Below, in pieces: positions 1 to 12,281 of a stretch of 64,000 nt of DNA. Location: the NCBI RefSeq assembly GCF_963678635.1, contig NC_087069.1, positions 32,267,710 to 32,331,709 of the forward strand, in the 5' to 3' direction. This DNA is from Symsagittifera roscoffensis. Its lineage: Eukaryota > Xenacoelomorpha > Acoela > Convolutidae. The notes beneath the pieces were generated by a model that was not told where the DNA came from, made no database searches, and was given only the letters and a program-made list of their open reading frames with translations. Every line of letters begins with the position of its first letter. Within the stretch, counting starts at the first letter, position 1. Both the position numbers and the translations under genes were made by a program.

Positions 1-2
1 AA

Positions 3-269
3 GAAATAGTCCAAACAACAGTAACAACTACACAACAAAGTATTTCACCAACACGTCCAAATCTCACAACACCAAAAAATACAAATACATCACTACCACA
101 AGTAAACTTACAATCGGCCGTTAAACCTTCGGTTGCTCCAAAATATTCCCATATGGACTATCAGACATATAGACCAATGACAAAACCGTCAAAAACACGG
201 AAAACGTTCACAAGAAACACTTTTGCAGAACACAATTATAATTATGTACATCAATCAAAAACAAATTAA
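3..269 (+). pseudogene. Gag leader segment (copy 1, partial)
   Basis: An uninterrupted frame runs from the window edge to a TAA at 267-269 and encodes a Thr/Gln/Pro-rich stretch without recognisable fold. The same sequence at 5,154-5,420 is preceded by a further open stretch from about 4,868, so the true beginning lies to the left of this window. It sits directly before the disordered Gln/Asn-rich Gag region and is probably the amino-terminal part of Gag or a short upstream ORF. No function can be assigned. Confidence 0.4.
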
Positions 270-334
270 CCCCCCGAAAAAATACACAAAACTTAAACCA
301 CGTATGTTCTCATTATTGGAATCTTCCAAATACA

Positions 335-2231
335 TTGACCAATTCAGTAAATTTTCCAGATAATCCACACCCTCCACAGGATTATAGTGAAAATTACCCA
401 TTTTTTCAACAAAATAAGAATAAACAACAAACGCTTATAACACAAATTACTTATCATCTGATGATGATGATTACTATCAACCAGATCTTTTTGCACCATA
501 TACTCAAGAATATCGCACACAGAGACCGCGACAATCTCAACCATCCCAAAATATGAAAATTTACCCCCAAAATCCAACAGATATGCCGAATCAACAACCA
601 ATGCATATACAAAACCCATTTAACGCACAATTTTTTCAATCTATACAACCACAAAACCCAATGTCTATGCATTCTTACCAACCGACTCAAATGCAAAAAG
701 AAATACTGCTCCCATATTACCTCCAGCAACATGAAATAACAAAAAATCAACTTACAAACTTCTCACAAATGCCAAATGCCGCAGAATCACTACAGATGAC
801 TATGAATCCATACCTCATGGGTGGGTCGTCAATAACATCTAATAAACCATTAATGGTATTCACAGGAACAGACCCTGAATATTCTGTAGAAGATTATTTA
901 AATGCAGTCACAGCAAATTTAATTTTAAATATAGGACCCGAACCAATTAATACACCACTTCATCAAAATTGGATACATAGACGCACAGCGTTAATACAAA
1001 CAGCACTAGATGTCAAAGAGTTTTATGCAACGAAATTCACAGGTTACCAAATGAAACAATTAAACAATTAGCAGTTCAAATCGGTACACTAGTTCGAAAA
1101 GCATATTCACTCAATACACATGATTATAAAAACACAAAAATGACAGAAATTTTAATGATGACCCCAACGCCTCAATTAAGGAAAATAGCTATAAAAAAGA
1201 GAGCATCTCATCCTTCCTCAATTCGAGAACCAGATTTAGTTTTTAGAAAATTATTAGATAAACTAGAACAAGCAGAAATTACAATGAAACTCAAAGAAAC
1301 AGAAAATCTAAAACTACAGTATGTTAATCCGATCAAAAGAAATACTACAGATATAAGTAACATACAAGAATCAGACACAGACCTGATTGAAAAAATCACT
1401 GAAATACTAAACATCTATGAAAAGAACCCAAACATTGAAAGCAAACCATTTTTCAAGAAAAGGTGTAATTATTGTCGACGATACGGACACAGTATTGCCG
1501 ATTGTAGACAAAAACAACAAGACAATCAGAATAAACCTCAAAAGCACCAAGAACCGAATAAGTCATTCTATCAATATATGAAAAAAGATCAAAACCTACC
1601 AAATAAAAATATATACAGTAATAATAGTTCAGAAAAACAACTTCCAGGCAACTCAAATTATTCAAGAAATCAATCACTATATAACTCCAGTTATAGAGGT
1701 AGATCACCCGAACAAAGAAGCTCACGAAATTTCTCACAAAATAGATAAAGTCGATCGAATAGCCAAAATAACCATTACCGAAATAATTATTCACGATCGA
1801 ATTCAAACAAAACAGAATTTGTTTCTGCATCCAGTTCCCATTCAAACCCAAGGAATAGACACTATTCCAATAATAGATCACGAAACTCATCATACAACAG
1901 AAATAAAAACTATTCAAACAATAGGAACAGAAGTTATTCTAACAATCGAAATCAAAACTATCCAAACAACAGATCAAGAAATAATTCATATAATAGATCA
2001 AATGATAACTATCATGACAGATCACAAAATAATTCACAAAATTGAACCGCAAGTTACAACAATAGATACAGAAATTATTCCCAGTCACCCCATAGGATTA
2101 ATAACCGTTGCCCCGATTCTAAACATCGATACAGAAGTAACACACCAAAGCATCAAAGACACATCAATCAAGTGCAAACAAATGAAGAAACAACTTCAGA
2201 CCCCCCAGGTATTGATGACACATGAAAATTA
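335..2231 (+). pseudogene. gag: Gag polyprotein (copy 1): capsid-like region and CCHC zinc knuckle
   Basis: The reading runs through several frames. A Gln/Asn/Pro-rich leader (from 335, then the frame of 553) precedes a capsid-like stretch near 840-1,012 containing TDPEYSVEDYL. A frame change at about 1,012-1,035 looks like an internal deletion of part of the capsid domain. The 1,140 frame continues through a coiled, charged segment to the zinc knuckle CNYCRRYGHSIADC (CX2CX4HX4C, about 1,467-1,508) and then an Arg/Ser/Asn/Tyr-rich tail, crossing a TAA at 1,746 and a TGA near 2,042 in the same frame. The tail is a typical nucleic-acid-binding nucleocapsid. All lesions are shared with copy 2, so they predate the duplication. 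Confidence 0.75.
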
Positions 2232-2299
2232 ATTGAAACCACATTAATTGTGAATCAACAGATACTGAAAGTGATACAGATAACACCATCTCTGTAAAT

Positions 2300-3274
2300 A
2301 TGACAACAGTCAAAAACGACTATGAACCGATCATATATGAACAACCCTTTAGTTCACACATATACGAAAATCAATTGGAATTTCTCCATAATTATTACAC
2401 CACACCCATTAATGATAATACACAACCTATACAAAAGGTAAACGAAATTAACACTCTAATTAAACCTGATCAAAAAGATAAAATACAATGCTTAAACAAA
2501 AAACATTTTTATCAAAACATCCAAAAAGAACAACCAAGAGAAAAAATTTGGACAATCCCATTTCTCTTAGAGAGTCCAACAAGTAAAGATTTTCAACCAC
2601 CAGATATTGAAATTGATTTTTTAATCGACTCAGGAGCAGAATCAAATATCATTAATATTCCCACAGGGATTGAAATTAAAACACTGAACCCAAATTTAAC
2701 ACCTCTTGAAACATCTAGTAAATTAGCAACAGCACAAGGATCAACATTAGTAAATTATCGAAAAATCCAACTATTCCTTGTTCCCACAAGAACAATGGAA
2801 CAAAACAAGATTTTGAACAAACCATTTAAACAAAAATTTCATATTACTGATATTAAGCACAATATTATTGGCATAACGTTTATAACTAAATATATACCAA
2901 CAATAAACATCTTAAATAGTAAAATCCATATCAAAGATAAATATACAAAAACAAAAAACACAGCTTCAACATTCTTCCAAAGATTAAACAAACAACTACC
3001 ATTTTTCTCAAAATTTTACCCCATTTATAATCAAGAACGGAAACACCTGAAACCACTATCAGGAAACTTATATAATTTTTCAACAAAACAAGCTCATCAG
3101 TATGACAAAAGTCAAAACAAACAACAACTTTTCATGTCAGATTTCGAATTTAAACCCATTCACGAAATTTTCAAAATTACAATCTCATCCATAAAATATT
3201 TAAAAAATACGAATTCCGATATTTTTTCATTACACTTGTATAACAAGACACCACATCAAATAACATTACCCTAA
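2300..3274 (+). pseudogene. Retroviral-type aspartic protease region (copy 1)
   Basis: The 324-codon open frame carries the aspartic protease active-site signature DSGAES at about residue 110, preceded by hydrophobic FLI, as expected for retropepsins. A second hydrophobic block (NIIGITF, about residue 190) probably corresponds to the flap/C-terminal part. The N-terminal 100 residues and C-terminal 100 residues are linker-like. The frame ends with TAA and is followed in the same frame by the reverse transcriptase, so PR and RT were probably one polyprotein before this stop arose. Retropepsins act as homodimers that cut Gag-Pol in the particle. Confidence 0.75.
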
Positions 3275-4098
3275 GGACTTTTAGGATATTGTGAAACAAA
3301 TGCTAGAACTTCACCTATAAATGAAGTAGCCTACCGAGTTAATAATATATTACAACTATTAGATATTTGCCAATCAACAATTCTTGACGAAAAATTATCC
3401 ATAAATATTATAATAAGTAATGAAAAAAGAAACACAGATTATTTCACAAAACCACCATATTTTAAACCGACATTCAATATAACAAATTATACAAAAGAAC
3501 AACACAAATTTTTAACAATGTTTAATTTTCAACACTCACAAATCTCACGTAGTGAATTTAATAATTTAGCTAAACAACTGTTAAAATGTTCAACAGTCTA
3601 CGCAACATCAAAACTTGACGTTAGAAAAATTAGTTCATCACTACACTTTTCATTAAAACCTGACGCAGTTTTCAAAAAAAAACAAAAAGCAAGTAAAGTA
3701 CCGATTCACTTAAACGACAAAGTATATAGATTACTTGATATATTAGAGCAATACGAAATTATGTCACCAGTAAATAAAGAAGTACAACCAAAAGGAAATA
3801 CCTTCATCAACCCTGTTATCATTCTAGGAAAAGATGAATCACTAAAAATAGTTTTAGACGCTAGATATCTCAATTCACTAATTGACGAATCAAAATGCAA
3901 TTGGCCTATTGAACCAATACAAGTTATCTTAACAAAGATAAATGGTAAATACTTCACAACCGCAGATATGAATAGTGCTTATAATCAAATGCCACTAGAT
4001 GAACAATCACGACGATTAAAACAATTTGTTATTGAAAATCAACAAAACGAATTTAATCGATTATTCTATGGAACATCCATAGGACCAGCAGCTTATTG
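3275..4098 (+). pseudogene. Reverse transcriptase, active-site half deleted (copy 1)
   Basis: In frame with the protease after a TAA. Fingers and early palm motifs are visible: INPVIILGKD, KIVLDARYLN and FTTADMNSAYNQM (the first catalytic Asp is in TTADM), then RLFYGTSIGPAA. Directly after this, at about 4,098, 294 bp are missing relative to copy 2. The missing part holds the YLDD catalytic box and the thumb start, so this copy cannot encode an active polymerase. The protein would end at a TGA created at the junction. Confidence 0.85.
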
Positions 4099-4099
4099 A

Positions 4100-4730
4100 A
4101 AATCCTTAGAGTCTTGAATTTCTTAAGAAAATATGTTTACAAAATGCATTTATACTTAAGACCTTTCTATAACATCCTCAGACAACAAAATATTTTTTAA
4201 TGGACCACTGAATATCAAACTCGATTTGAAGAAATTAAAAAATTTTGACAGAAAAAATTTCAAACAATTCCAGATCCAAATCAACCATTCTATGCAATGT
4301 GCGATGCTTCAAATTTTGGCATCGGCGCAGCATGACTACAATCATATAGTGGAACAAATAAAATGAATTTTATATCAGCAAATTCACAATTATTCACACA
4401 AGCCGAGCTACGACTCTCTACTTTAATGAGAGAATGTACATCTATAATTTATACACTTATAAAATACGAGTTTCTGATACTTGGATTAAAACACCCAACA
4501 GTTCTCTTCACAGATCAAAAACCAATTATATTTCTTTTCACACAAAAATCAAATCCAAATCATAGAGTTTATAGATTTCAATTTTTTAAATCAAAATCCC
4601 AAACTTACATATATATCTTGGACATCAGCAAAAAATCTTGCATTACTAGATACATTAAGTAGAAATACGCCACCTGAACTACTTACACGAAAAACTACAG
4701 TTGAAATACCAAAAAATATTAAATATATCT
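4100..4730 (+). pseudogene. RNase H domain of gypsy Pol (copy 1)
   Basis: The frame contains the RNase H opening MCDASNFGIGAA (catalytic Asp), then a glutamate-containing helix with ELRLSTLMRECTSI, and LFTDQKPI with the third acidic residue, the usual order for the Ty3/gypsy tethered RNase H. TAA and TGA codons interrupt it at about 4,197, 4,247 and 4,334, the last directly after GIGAA. Only the part from 4,363 to 4,662 is open. The same stops occur in copy 2. Confidence 0.75.
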
Positions 4731-4867
4731 TGTAAAAGATGAAACATCACCCCGATTAGAATGCAAATACACAGTAAAAACTGACATTGATCAGTCACAA
4801 TTACATAATCTACAACATTTCCCACTCTACTTAGATTGCCAAAATAAACACTATGAAGTTGATTTAT

Positions 4868-5420
4868 TACAGAACAATCAGATCACGTTTGGGACCCTGA
4901 ATGGTCTCATCCAGCATTTTTAAATTTCCCAACGGATATCTCAAGTCAAGCAATACGTACAATATCTTTTCACAAAGATTATGTAAAAGTATAACCACTA
5001 ACGATTGACACAACACCATTAAATTATAATACATTTTTACCTGATACACGAAATAACAGCTTAAATTCAACAGTCATACATAATGAAAACCTCAATGGAA
5101 CTAGAAATCTTACACAGCAAGATATTCAAACACTATCTTACTTCATAAATGAAGAAATAGTCCAAACAACAGTAACAACTACACAACAAAGTATTTCACC
5201 AACACGTCCAAATCTCACAACACCAAAAAATACAAATACATCACTACCACAAGTAAACTTACAATCGGCCGTTAAACCTTCGGTTGCTCCAAAATATTCC
5301 CATATGGACTATCAGACATATAGACCAATGACAAAACCGTCAAAAACACGGAAAACGTTCACAAGAAACACTTTTGCAGAACACAATTATAATTATGTAC
5401 ATCAATCAAAAACAAATTAA
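4868..5420 (+). pseudogene. Gag leader segment preceding copy 2
   Basis: This starts at the duplication junction. An open stretch with WDPEWSHPAFLNFP and SSQAIRTISFHKDY is followed by one TAA near 4,996 and then a Thr/Asn/Gln/Pro-rich segment to a TAA at 5,418-5,420. The first 284 bp are unique to this junction in the window; the remainder equals bases 1-269. It probably represents the beginning of the Gag polyprotein or a preceding ORF. No domain is recognised. Confidence 0.4.
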
Positions 5421-5485
5421 CCCCCCGAAAAAATACACAAAACTTAAACCACGTATGTTCTCATTATTGGAATCTTCCAAATACA

Positions 5486-7383
5486 TTGACCAATTCAGTA
5501 AATTTTCCAGATAATCCACACCCTCCACAGGATTATAGTGAAAATTACCCATTTTTTCAACAAAATAAGAATAAACAACAAACGCTTATAACACAAATTA
5601 CTTATCATCTGATGATGATGATTACTATCAACCAGATCTTTTTGCACCATATACTCAAGAATATCGCACACAGAGACCGCGACAATCTCAACCATCCCAA
5701 AATATGAAAATTTACCCCCAAAATCCAACAGATATGCCGAATCAACAACCAATGCATATACAAAACCCATTTGACGCACAATCTTTTCAATCTATACAAC
5801 CACAAAACCCAATGTCTATGCATTCTTACCAACCGACTCAAATGCAAAAAGAAATACTGCTCCCATATTACCTCCAGCAACATGAAATAACAAAAAATCA
5901 ACTTACAAACTTCTCACAAATGCCAAATGCCGCAGAATCACTACAGATGACTATGAATCCATACCTCATGGGTGGGTCGTCAATAACATCTAATAAACCA
6001 TTAATGGTATTCACAGAAACAGACCCTGAATATTCTGTAGAAGATTATTTAAATGCAGTCACAGCAAATTTAATTTTAAATATAGGACCCGAACCAATTA
6101 ATACACCACTTCATCAAAATTGGATACATAGACGCACAGCGTTAATACAAACAGCACTAGATGTCAAAGAGTTTTATGCAACGAAATTCACAGGTTACCA
6201 AATGAAACAATTAAACAATTAGCAGTTCAAATCGGTACACTAGTTCGAAAAGCATATTCACTCAATACACATGATTATAAAAACACAAAAAATGACAGAA
6301 ATTTTAATGATGACCCCAACGCCTCAATTAAGGAAAATAGCTATAAAAAAGAGAGCATCTCATCCTTCCTCAATTCGAGAACCAGATTTAGTTTTTAGAA
6401 AATTATTAGATAAACTAGAACAAGCAGAAATTACAATGAAACTCAAAGAAACAGAAAATCTAAAACTACAGTATGTTAATCCGATCAAAAGAAATACTAC
6501 AGATATAAATAACATACAAGAATCAGACACAGACCTGATTGAAAAAATCACTGAAATACTAAACATCTATGAAAAGAACCCAAACATTGAAAGCAAACCA
6601 TTTTTCAAGAAAAGGTGTAATTATTGTCGACGATACGGACACAGTATTGCCGATTGTAGACAAAAACAACAAGACAATCAGAATAAACCTCAAAAGCACC
6701 AAGAACCGAATAAGTCATTCTATCAATATATGAAAAAAGATCAAAACCTACCAAATAAAAATATATACAGTAATAATAGTTCAGAAAAACAACTTCCAGG
6801 CAACTCAAATTATTCAAGAAATCAATCACTATATAACTCCAGTTATAGAGGTAGATCACCCGAACAGAGAAGCTCACGAAATTTCTCACAAAATAGATAA
6901 AGTCGATCGAATAGCCAAAATAACCATTACCGAAATAATTATTCACGATCGAATTCAAACAAAACAGAATTTGTTTCTGCATCCAGTTCCCATTCAAACC
7001 CAAGGAATAGACACTATTCCAATAATAGATCACGAAACTCATCATACAACAGAAATAAAAACTATTCAAACAATAGGAACAGAAGTTATTCTAACAATCG
7101 AAATCAAAACTATCCAAACAACAGATCAAGAAATAATTCATATAATAGATCAAATGATAACTATCATGACAGATCACAAAATAATTCACAAAATTGAACC
7201 GCAAGTTACAACAATAGATATAGAAATTATTCCCAGTCACCCCATAGGATTAATAACCGTTGCCCCGATTCTAAACATCGATACAGAAGTAACACACCAA
7301 AGCATCAAAGACACATCAATCAAGTGCAAACAAATGAAGAAACAACTTCAGACCCCCCAGGTATTGATGACACATGAAAATTA
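5486..7383 (+). pseudogene. gag: Gag polyprotein (copy 2)
   Basis: Same organisation as copy 1: Gln/Asn-rich leader, capsid-like stretch with TDPEYSVEDYL (near 6,020), frame change at about 6,165-6,185, coiled charged segment, CCHC zinc knuckle near 6,618-6,660, and Arg/Ser/Asn-rich tail crossing TAA at 6,898 and TGA near 7,194. One additional A near 6,290 distinguishes it from copy 1. The stop codons are identical in both copies. Confidence 0.75.
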
Positions 7384-7451
7384 ATTGAAACCACATTAAT
7401 TGTGAATCAACAGATACTGAAAGTGATACAGATAACACCATCTCTGTAAAT

Positions 7452-8426
7452 ATGACAACAGTCAAAAACGACTATGAACCGATCATATATGAACAACCCT
7501 TTAGTTCACACATATACGAAAATCAATTGGAATTTCTCCATAATTATTACACCACACCCATTAATGATAAAACACAACCTATACAAAAGGTAAACGAAAT
7601 TAACACTCTAATTAAACCTGATCAAAAAGATAAAATACAATGCTTAAACAAAAAACATTTTTATCAAAACATCCAAAAAGAACAACCAAGAGAAAAAATT
7701 TGGACAATCCCATTTCTCTTACAGAGTCCAAGAAGTAAAGATTTTCAACCACCAGATATTGAAATTGATTTTTTAATCGACTCAGGAGCAGAATCAAATA
7801 TCATTAATATTCCCACAGGGATTGAAATTAAAACACTGAACCCAAATTTAACACCTCTTGAAACATCTAGTAAATTAGCAACAGCACAAGGATCAACATT
7901 AGTAAATTATGGAAAAATCCAACTATTCCTTGTTCCCACAAGAACAATGGAACAAAACAAGATTTTGAACAAACCATTTAAACAAAAATTTCATATTACT
8001 GATATTAAGCACAATATTATTGGCATAACGTTTATAACTAAATATATACCAACAATAAACATCTTAAATAGTAAAATCCATATCAAAGATAAATATACAA
8101 AAACAAAAAACACAGCTTCAACATTCTTCCAAAGATTAAACAAACAACTACCATTTTTCTCAAAATTTTACCCCATTTATAATCAAGAACGGAAACACCT
8201 GAAACCACTATCAGGAAACTTATATAATTTTTCAACAAAAGAAGCTCATCAGTATGACAAAAGTCAAAACAAACAACAACTTTTCATGTCAGATTTCGAA
8301 TTTAAACCCATTCACGAAATTTTCAAAATTACAATCTCATCCATAAAATATTTAAAAAATACGAATTCCGATATTTTTTCATTACACTTGTATAACAAGA
8401 CACCACATCAAATAACATTACCCTAA
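7452..8426 (+). pseudogene. Retroviral-type aspartic protease region (copy 2)
   Basis: 324 codons with the DSGAES active-site motif at about residue 110. A handful of substitutions distinguish it from copy 1, for example Glu/Gln and Thr/Arg shortly before the active site and Arg/Gly after it. It ends with TAA at 8,424-8,426, and the RT frame continues immediately in the same frame. Confidence 0.75.
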
Positions 8427-9563
8427 GGACTTTTAGGATATTGTGAAACAAATGCTAGAACTTCACCTATAAATGAAGTAGCCTACCGAGTTAATAATAT
8501 ATTACAACTATTAGATATTTGCCAATCAACAATTCTTGACGAAAAATTATCCATAAATATTATAATAAGTAATGAAAAAAGAAACACAGATTATTTCACA
8601 AAAACACCATATTTTAAACCGACATTCAATATAACAAATTATACAAAAGAACAACACAAATTTTTAACAATGTTTAATTTTCAACACTCACAAATCTCAC
8701 GTAGTGAATTTAATAATTTAGCTAAACAACTGTTAAAATGTTCAACAGTCTACGCAACATCAAAACTTGACGTTAGAAAAATTAGTTCATCACTACACTT
8801 TTCATTAAAACCTGACGCAGTTTTCAAAAAAAAACAAAAAGCAAGTAAAGTACCGATTCACTTAAACGACAAAGTATATAGATTACTTGATATATTAGAG
8901 CAATACGAAATTATGTCACCAGTAAATAAAGAAGTACAACCAAAAGGAAATACCTTCATCAACCCTGTTATCATTCTAGGAAAAGATGAATACCTAAAAA
9001 TAGTTTTAGACGCTAGATATCTCAATTCACTAATTGACGAATCAAAATGCAATTGGCCTATTGAACCAATACAAGTTATCTTAACAAAGATAAATGGTAA
9101 ATACTTCACAACCGCAGATATGAATAGTGCTTATAATCAAATGCCACTAGATGAACAATCACGACGATTAAAACAATTTGTTATTGAAAATCAACAAAAC
9201 GAATTTAATCGATTATTCTATGGAACATCCATAGGACCAGCAGCTTTTTCAGCTTTCATGAGTAAAATTTTTAGACCACTAATACTCAAGAAAAATGCAA
9301 TCACATATTTAGATGATGTTTTCATGCAAACACAAAGTAAAGACGAAATGTTTACAGTTCTGGAACAGTATCATAAATTACTTCAGCACGAAAATCTGAA
9401 AGCAGCCCCCGATAAATCACACTTTTTCTTAACACGCGTTAAATTTTTAGGACATAATATTAAACGAAATACTATAACGCCATTAAAATCACGCATTGAT
9501 GCAATCCAAAACTTCAACCACCTACAAATAAAAAGAAAGTCCAAGAATTCCTTAGAATCTTGA
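8427..9563 (+). CDS. Reverse transcriptase with intact YLDD box (copy 2)
   Basis: An open frame of about 378 codons with a good ATG at 8,670. Palm motifs are in order: INPVIILGKD, KIVLDARYLN, FTTADMNSAYNQM, RLFYGTSIGPAAFSAFM, then YLDD at 9,306-9,317 followed by a thumb with DKSHFFLTRVKFLGHNI. This arrangement is that of Ty3/gypsy RTs. The frame ends at a TGA reached through a frameshift in the A-rich stretch near 9,530; the expected continuation into the RT-RNase H connection is readable in another frame. The polymerase core is intact but separated from PR (upstream TAA) and RNase H. Confidence 0.85.
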   Translation, partial: GLLGYCETNARTSPINEVAYRVNNILQLLDICQSTILDEKLSINIIISNEKRNTDYFTKTPYFKPTFNITNYTKEQHKFLTMFNFQHSQISRSEFNNLAKQLLKCSTVYATSKLDVRKISSSLHFSLKPDAVFKKKQKASKVPIHLNDKVYRLLDILEQYEIMSPVNKEVQPKGNTFINPVIILGKDEYLKIVLDARYLNSLIDESKCNWPIEPIQVILTKINGKYFTTADMNSAYNQMPLDEQSRRLKQFVIENQQNEFNRLFYGTSIGPAAFSAFMSKIFRPLILKKNAITYLDDVFMQTQSKDEMFTVLEQYHKLLQHENLKAAPDKSHFFLTRVKFLGHNIKRNTITPLKSRIDAIQNFNHLQIKRKSKNSLES

Positions 9564-10190
9564 ATTTCTTAAGAAAATATGTTTACAAAATGCATTTATA
9601 CTTAAGACCTTTCTATAACATCCTCAGACAACAAAATATTTTTTAATGGACCACTGAATATCAAACTCGATTTGAAGAAATTAAAAAATTTTGACAGAAA
9701 AAATTTCAAACAATTCCAGATCCAAATCAACCATTCTATGCAATGTGCGATGCTTCAAATTTTGGCATCGGCGCAGCATGACTACAATCATATAGTGGAA
9801 CAAATAAAATGAATTTTATATCAGCAAATTCACAATTATTCACACAAGCCGAGCTACGACTCTCTACTTTAATGAGAGAATGTACATCTATAATTTATAC
9901 ACTTATAAAATACGAGTTTCTGATACTTGGATTAAAACACCCAACAGTTCTCTTCACAGATCAAAAACCAATTATATTTCTTTTCACACAAAAATCAAAT
10001 CCAAATCATAGAGTTTATAGATTTCAATTTTTTTAATCAAAATCCCAAACTTACATATATATCTTGGACATCAGCAAAAAATCTTGCATTACTAGATACA
10101 TTAAGTAGAAATACGCCACCTGAACTACTTACAAGAAAAACTACAGTTGAAATACCAAAAAATATTAAATATATCTTGTAAAAGATGAAA
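9564..10190 (+). pseudogene. RNase H domain of gypsy Pol (copy 2)
   Basis: Same motifs as copy 1 (MCDASNFGIGAA, the Glu-containing helix, LFTDQKPI) with in-frame TAA near 9,643 and TGA near 9,693 and 9,780. One A-to-T change creates an extra TAA near 10,034, so the open part is shorter (9,809-10,036) than in copy 1. Confidence 0.75.
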
Positions 10191-12281
10191 CATCACCCCG
10201 ATTAGAATGCAAATACACAGTAAAAACTGACATTGATCAGTCACAATTACATAATCTACAACATTTCCCACTCTACTTAGATTGCCAAAATAAACACTAT
10301 GAAGTTGATTTATTAGGCAGATCTAATTTTAAACTAATTCCATACTCACAATGGATAAAAAATAATACTCAACAAAAGAAAATAAAACAACAACCTTATA
10401 AAAAAGACCTTTTTCCATTAATTGAATAAGAAAATTTGACCGATAAAATAAATTTATTACGACCACAAACAAATGATTCAAAATACACAAAAAATCAAGT
10501 TTTTGACCTCCATGACCCACTTGATACAATTCTTCAATCAAAACTAGAAATTGACAATATTTTTCTCCCACCAACAGAAACAATTACACTTGAACTTTTA
10601 AAACAATATCAAAATTTTGACCCAGTAGTTTGACAACTAAAATCATGGCACAAACATAAAACAAAGCCAGCAAAAGCTGACACCACAATTTTAGGAAACA
10701 AAACACTCCTCCGATATTTCCGAAATTTTAATAACACAACAATCACAATCAGGTCCCTGTCTTCCTTTAAGTATGATACTAATAGCATTTAACATCTCCC
10801 ATACACAAAATACAAAAAGACACTCAGGATCAGAAAAAACATACTCGAACTTCACACAAAATTTTTATTTTCCAAACGCACCAATTTGGATAAAAGTATT
10901 ATGCAATGATTGTATAATATATCAATTGAACAAACCTTTTCCAAATCAAAAACAAATAGCACAGAAACAAGATTTTAAAGGACGAAGTTTATATTTCAAC
11001 CATCGCGTTTCATTCGACACCAAAAGACCAATTTCACCATCTTCTGAAGTAGCACTCAACCCTGAAGTAGCACTCTTCACACACTATGTAGCACTCAACC
11101 CAGTACCAAATTATAATGCTTAATACGCTTACACAATACTTTAAGAACACTGGATAGCTAAATTCGGATTACCCGAAATCCTACTTACAGACAACGGTAC
11201 AGAATTTTTTAATACTGAAATTATCACACTATGCCACTTATATAGCATAAACCACGTACATCTCATGCACCTTGAACAAACGGTTTTGTCGAGGGTATGA
11301 ACCGTTCATTACAAGAATGTCTCAGATGTATCATTAATGGAAATGATACACGATACACAGAATGGTCAGCAGTTGTAAAATTATTTCCCTTATCATACAA
11401 TTCACAAATCACGGCAACTTTAGGAATGTCACTATATGAAATGGTTTTTAATCAAAAGCCACGAAACCAATTATGTTCACAGCAAACGCCCATAAAAACG
11501 CACAAGGTTATTGTCAACCAAATAAAAATTCATATTGTTATAACCTACCTTTACACACACAAGATGAACATCATTTTCATCACCCAAAAATTCTCAAATT
11601 AGCCTCCGGCACACATACCGAATGGATTTTAAATAGAGATAAAAAACACAATAAAATTTACCAAAAATTAACAACAAAGAAATTGTTACAAAGGCAAAAC
11701 ACTAACAGTCAAATTAATTCACGCTTTATGCCGCCACAGATTTAAAAAATGGAACATTTGTCTTAATACCTAATTTCAATACACCAAAAGGAATCTCTAA
11801 AAAATTACAACCACTTCGAAAAGGATCATACCAAATAATTGCCAAACCCACTGACGTAACATACAAACTCACAGATGCAACCAAAAAAGAAATTGTTCAA
11901 CATCGTAACAATCTATTAGCTTACTAACCAAAAGAATACGCATTACGCGAATTACCTCAATTATATTCTTTTTCAGGTTTCAAAAAAATTCAAAACCATA
12001 CACATACAGAACAAGAAACAAATGTACAGGACGACGTTCGTAATAAACAAAATCGAAAACAAAACACAACTCATGAAAGTGCAATGACGCCAGACCCAAA
12101 AATACCTCAAAAAGAAAAAAAAAACAGGAAAATGATAGAAAAATTTTTACCACAAGAACAAATAGAAAAATCAGAACACAGAGAATCATCACGACTTAGA
12201 AATCAACCACGTAAAAATTACAAAACATTCATCCCACAATCTAAAATATTAAAGAAAGTTGAATTTCAAAAAGAACTTTGA
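10191..12281 (+). pseudogene. Integrase of gypsy element: HHCC, DDE core and C-terminal domain, multiply frameshifted
   Basis: After a linker (about 10,190-10,640) an HHCC zinc-binding module is visible (His pair in SHTQNTKRH near 10,800 and CNDC near 10,909). The catalytic core follows: first Asp in FDTKRPISP (about 11,015), second in TDNGTEFFN (about 11,195), and the Glu in VEGMNRSLQ (about 11,290). A C-terminal domain with FVLIPNF and QPLRKGSYQIIAKP runs to a TAA at about 11,923, then a basic tail ends near 12,281. The core is interrupted between the first and second acidic residues by short repeats of GTAGCACTCAACC (11,047-11,100), and by a TGA and frame change just before the Glu. It would have inserted retroelement cDNA, but this copy cannot. 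Confidence 0.75.

Larger units (their letters stand above)
1..4867 (+). repeat. Tandem duplication copy 1 of gypsy gag-RNase H segment
   Basis: Bases 1-4,098 repeat at 5,152-9,250 with an offset of 5,151, becoming 5,152 after one extra A near 6,290. I count about 15-20 base differences over 4.1 kb. After 4,098 the offset jumps to 5,446, so copy 1 has lost 294 bp present in copy 2. Homology stops at 4,867 (10,313 in copy 2), inside the region after RNase H, where copy 1 is joined head-to-tail to the gag leader of copy 2. Confidence 0.93.
5152..10313 (+). repeat. Tandem duplication copy 2 of gypsy gag-RNase H segment
   Basis: Direct repeat of 1-4,867, retaining the 294 bp lost from copy 1. Homology ends at 10,313, where copy 2 continues into the integrase half of Pol. 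Copy 2 is therefore the copy joined to the remaining 3' half of the element. The duplicated unit in copy 2 coordinates is about 4,868-10,313. Confidence 0.93.

Noticed and set aside
1819-2232. Ile/Thr-rich 137-aa ORF inside gag (repeated at 6,971)
   Set aside because: It is the shifted frame of the Arg/Ser/Asn-rich Gag tail, which continues in the frame of the zinc knuckle.
1700-10640. TGA codons at plausible tryptophan positions in the gypsy Pol, suggesting an alternative genetic code
   Set aside because: TAA and TAG also interrupt the frames at unrelated residue types, frameshifts and deletions are common, and Maverick and small genes use TGA as an ordinary stop. Decay is the simpler explanation.
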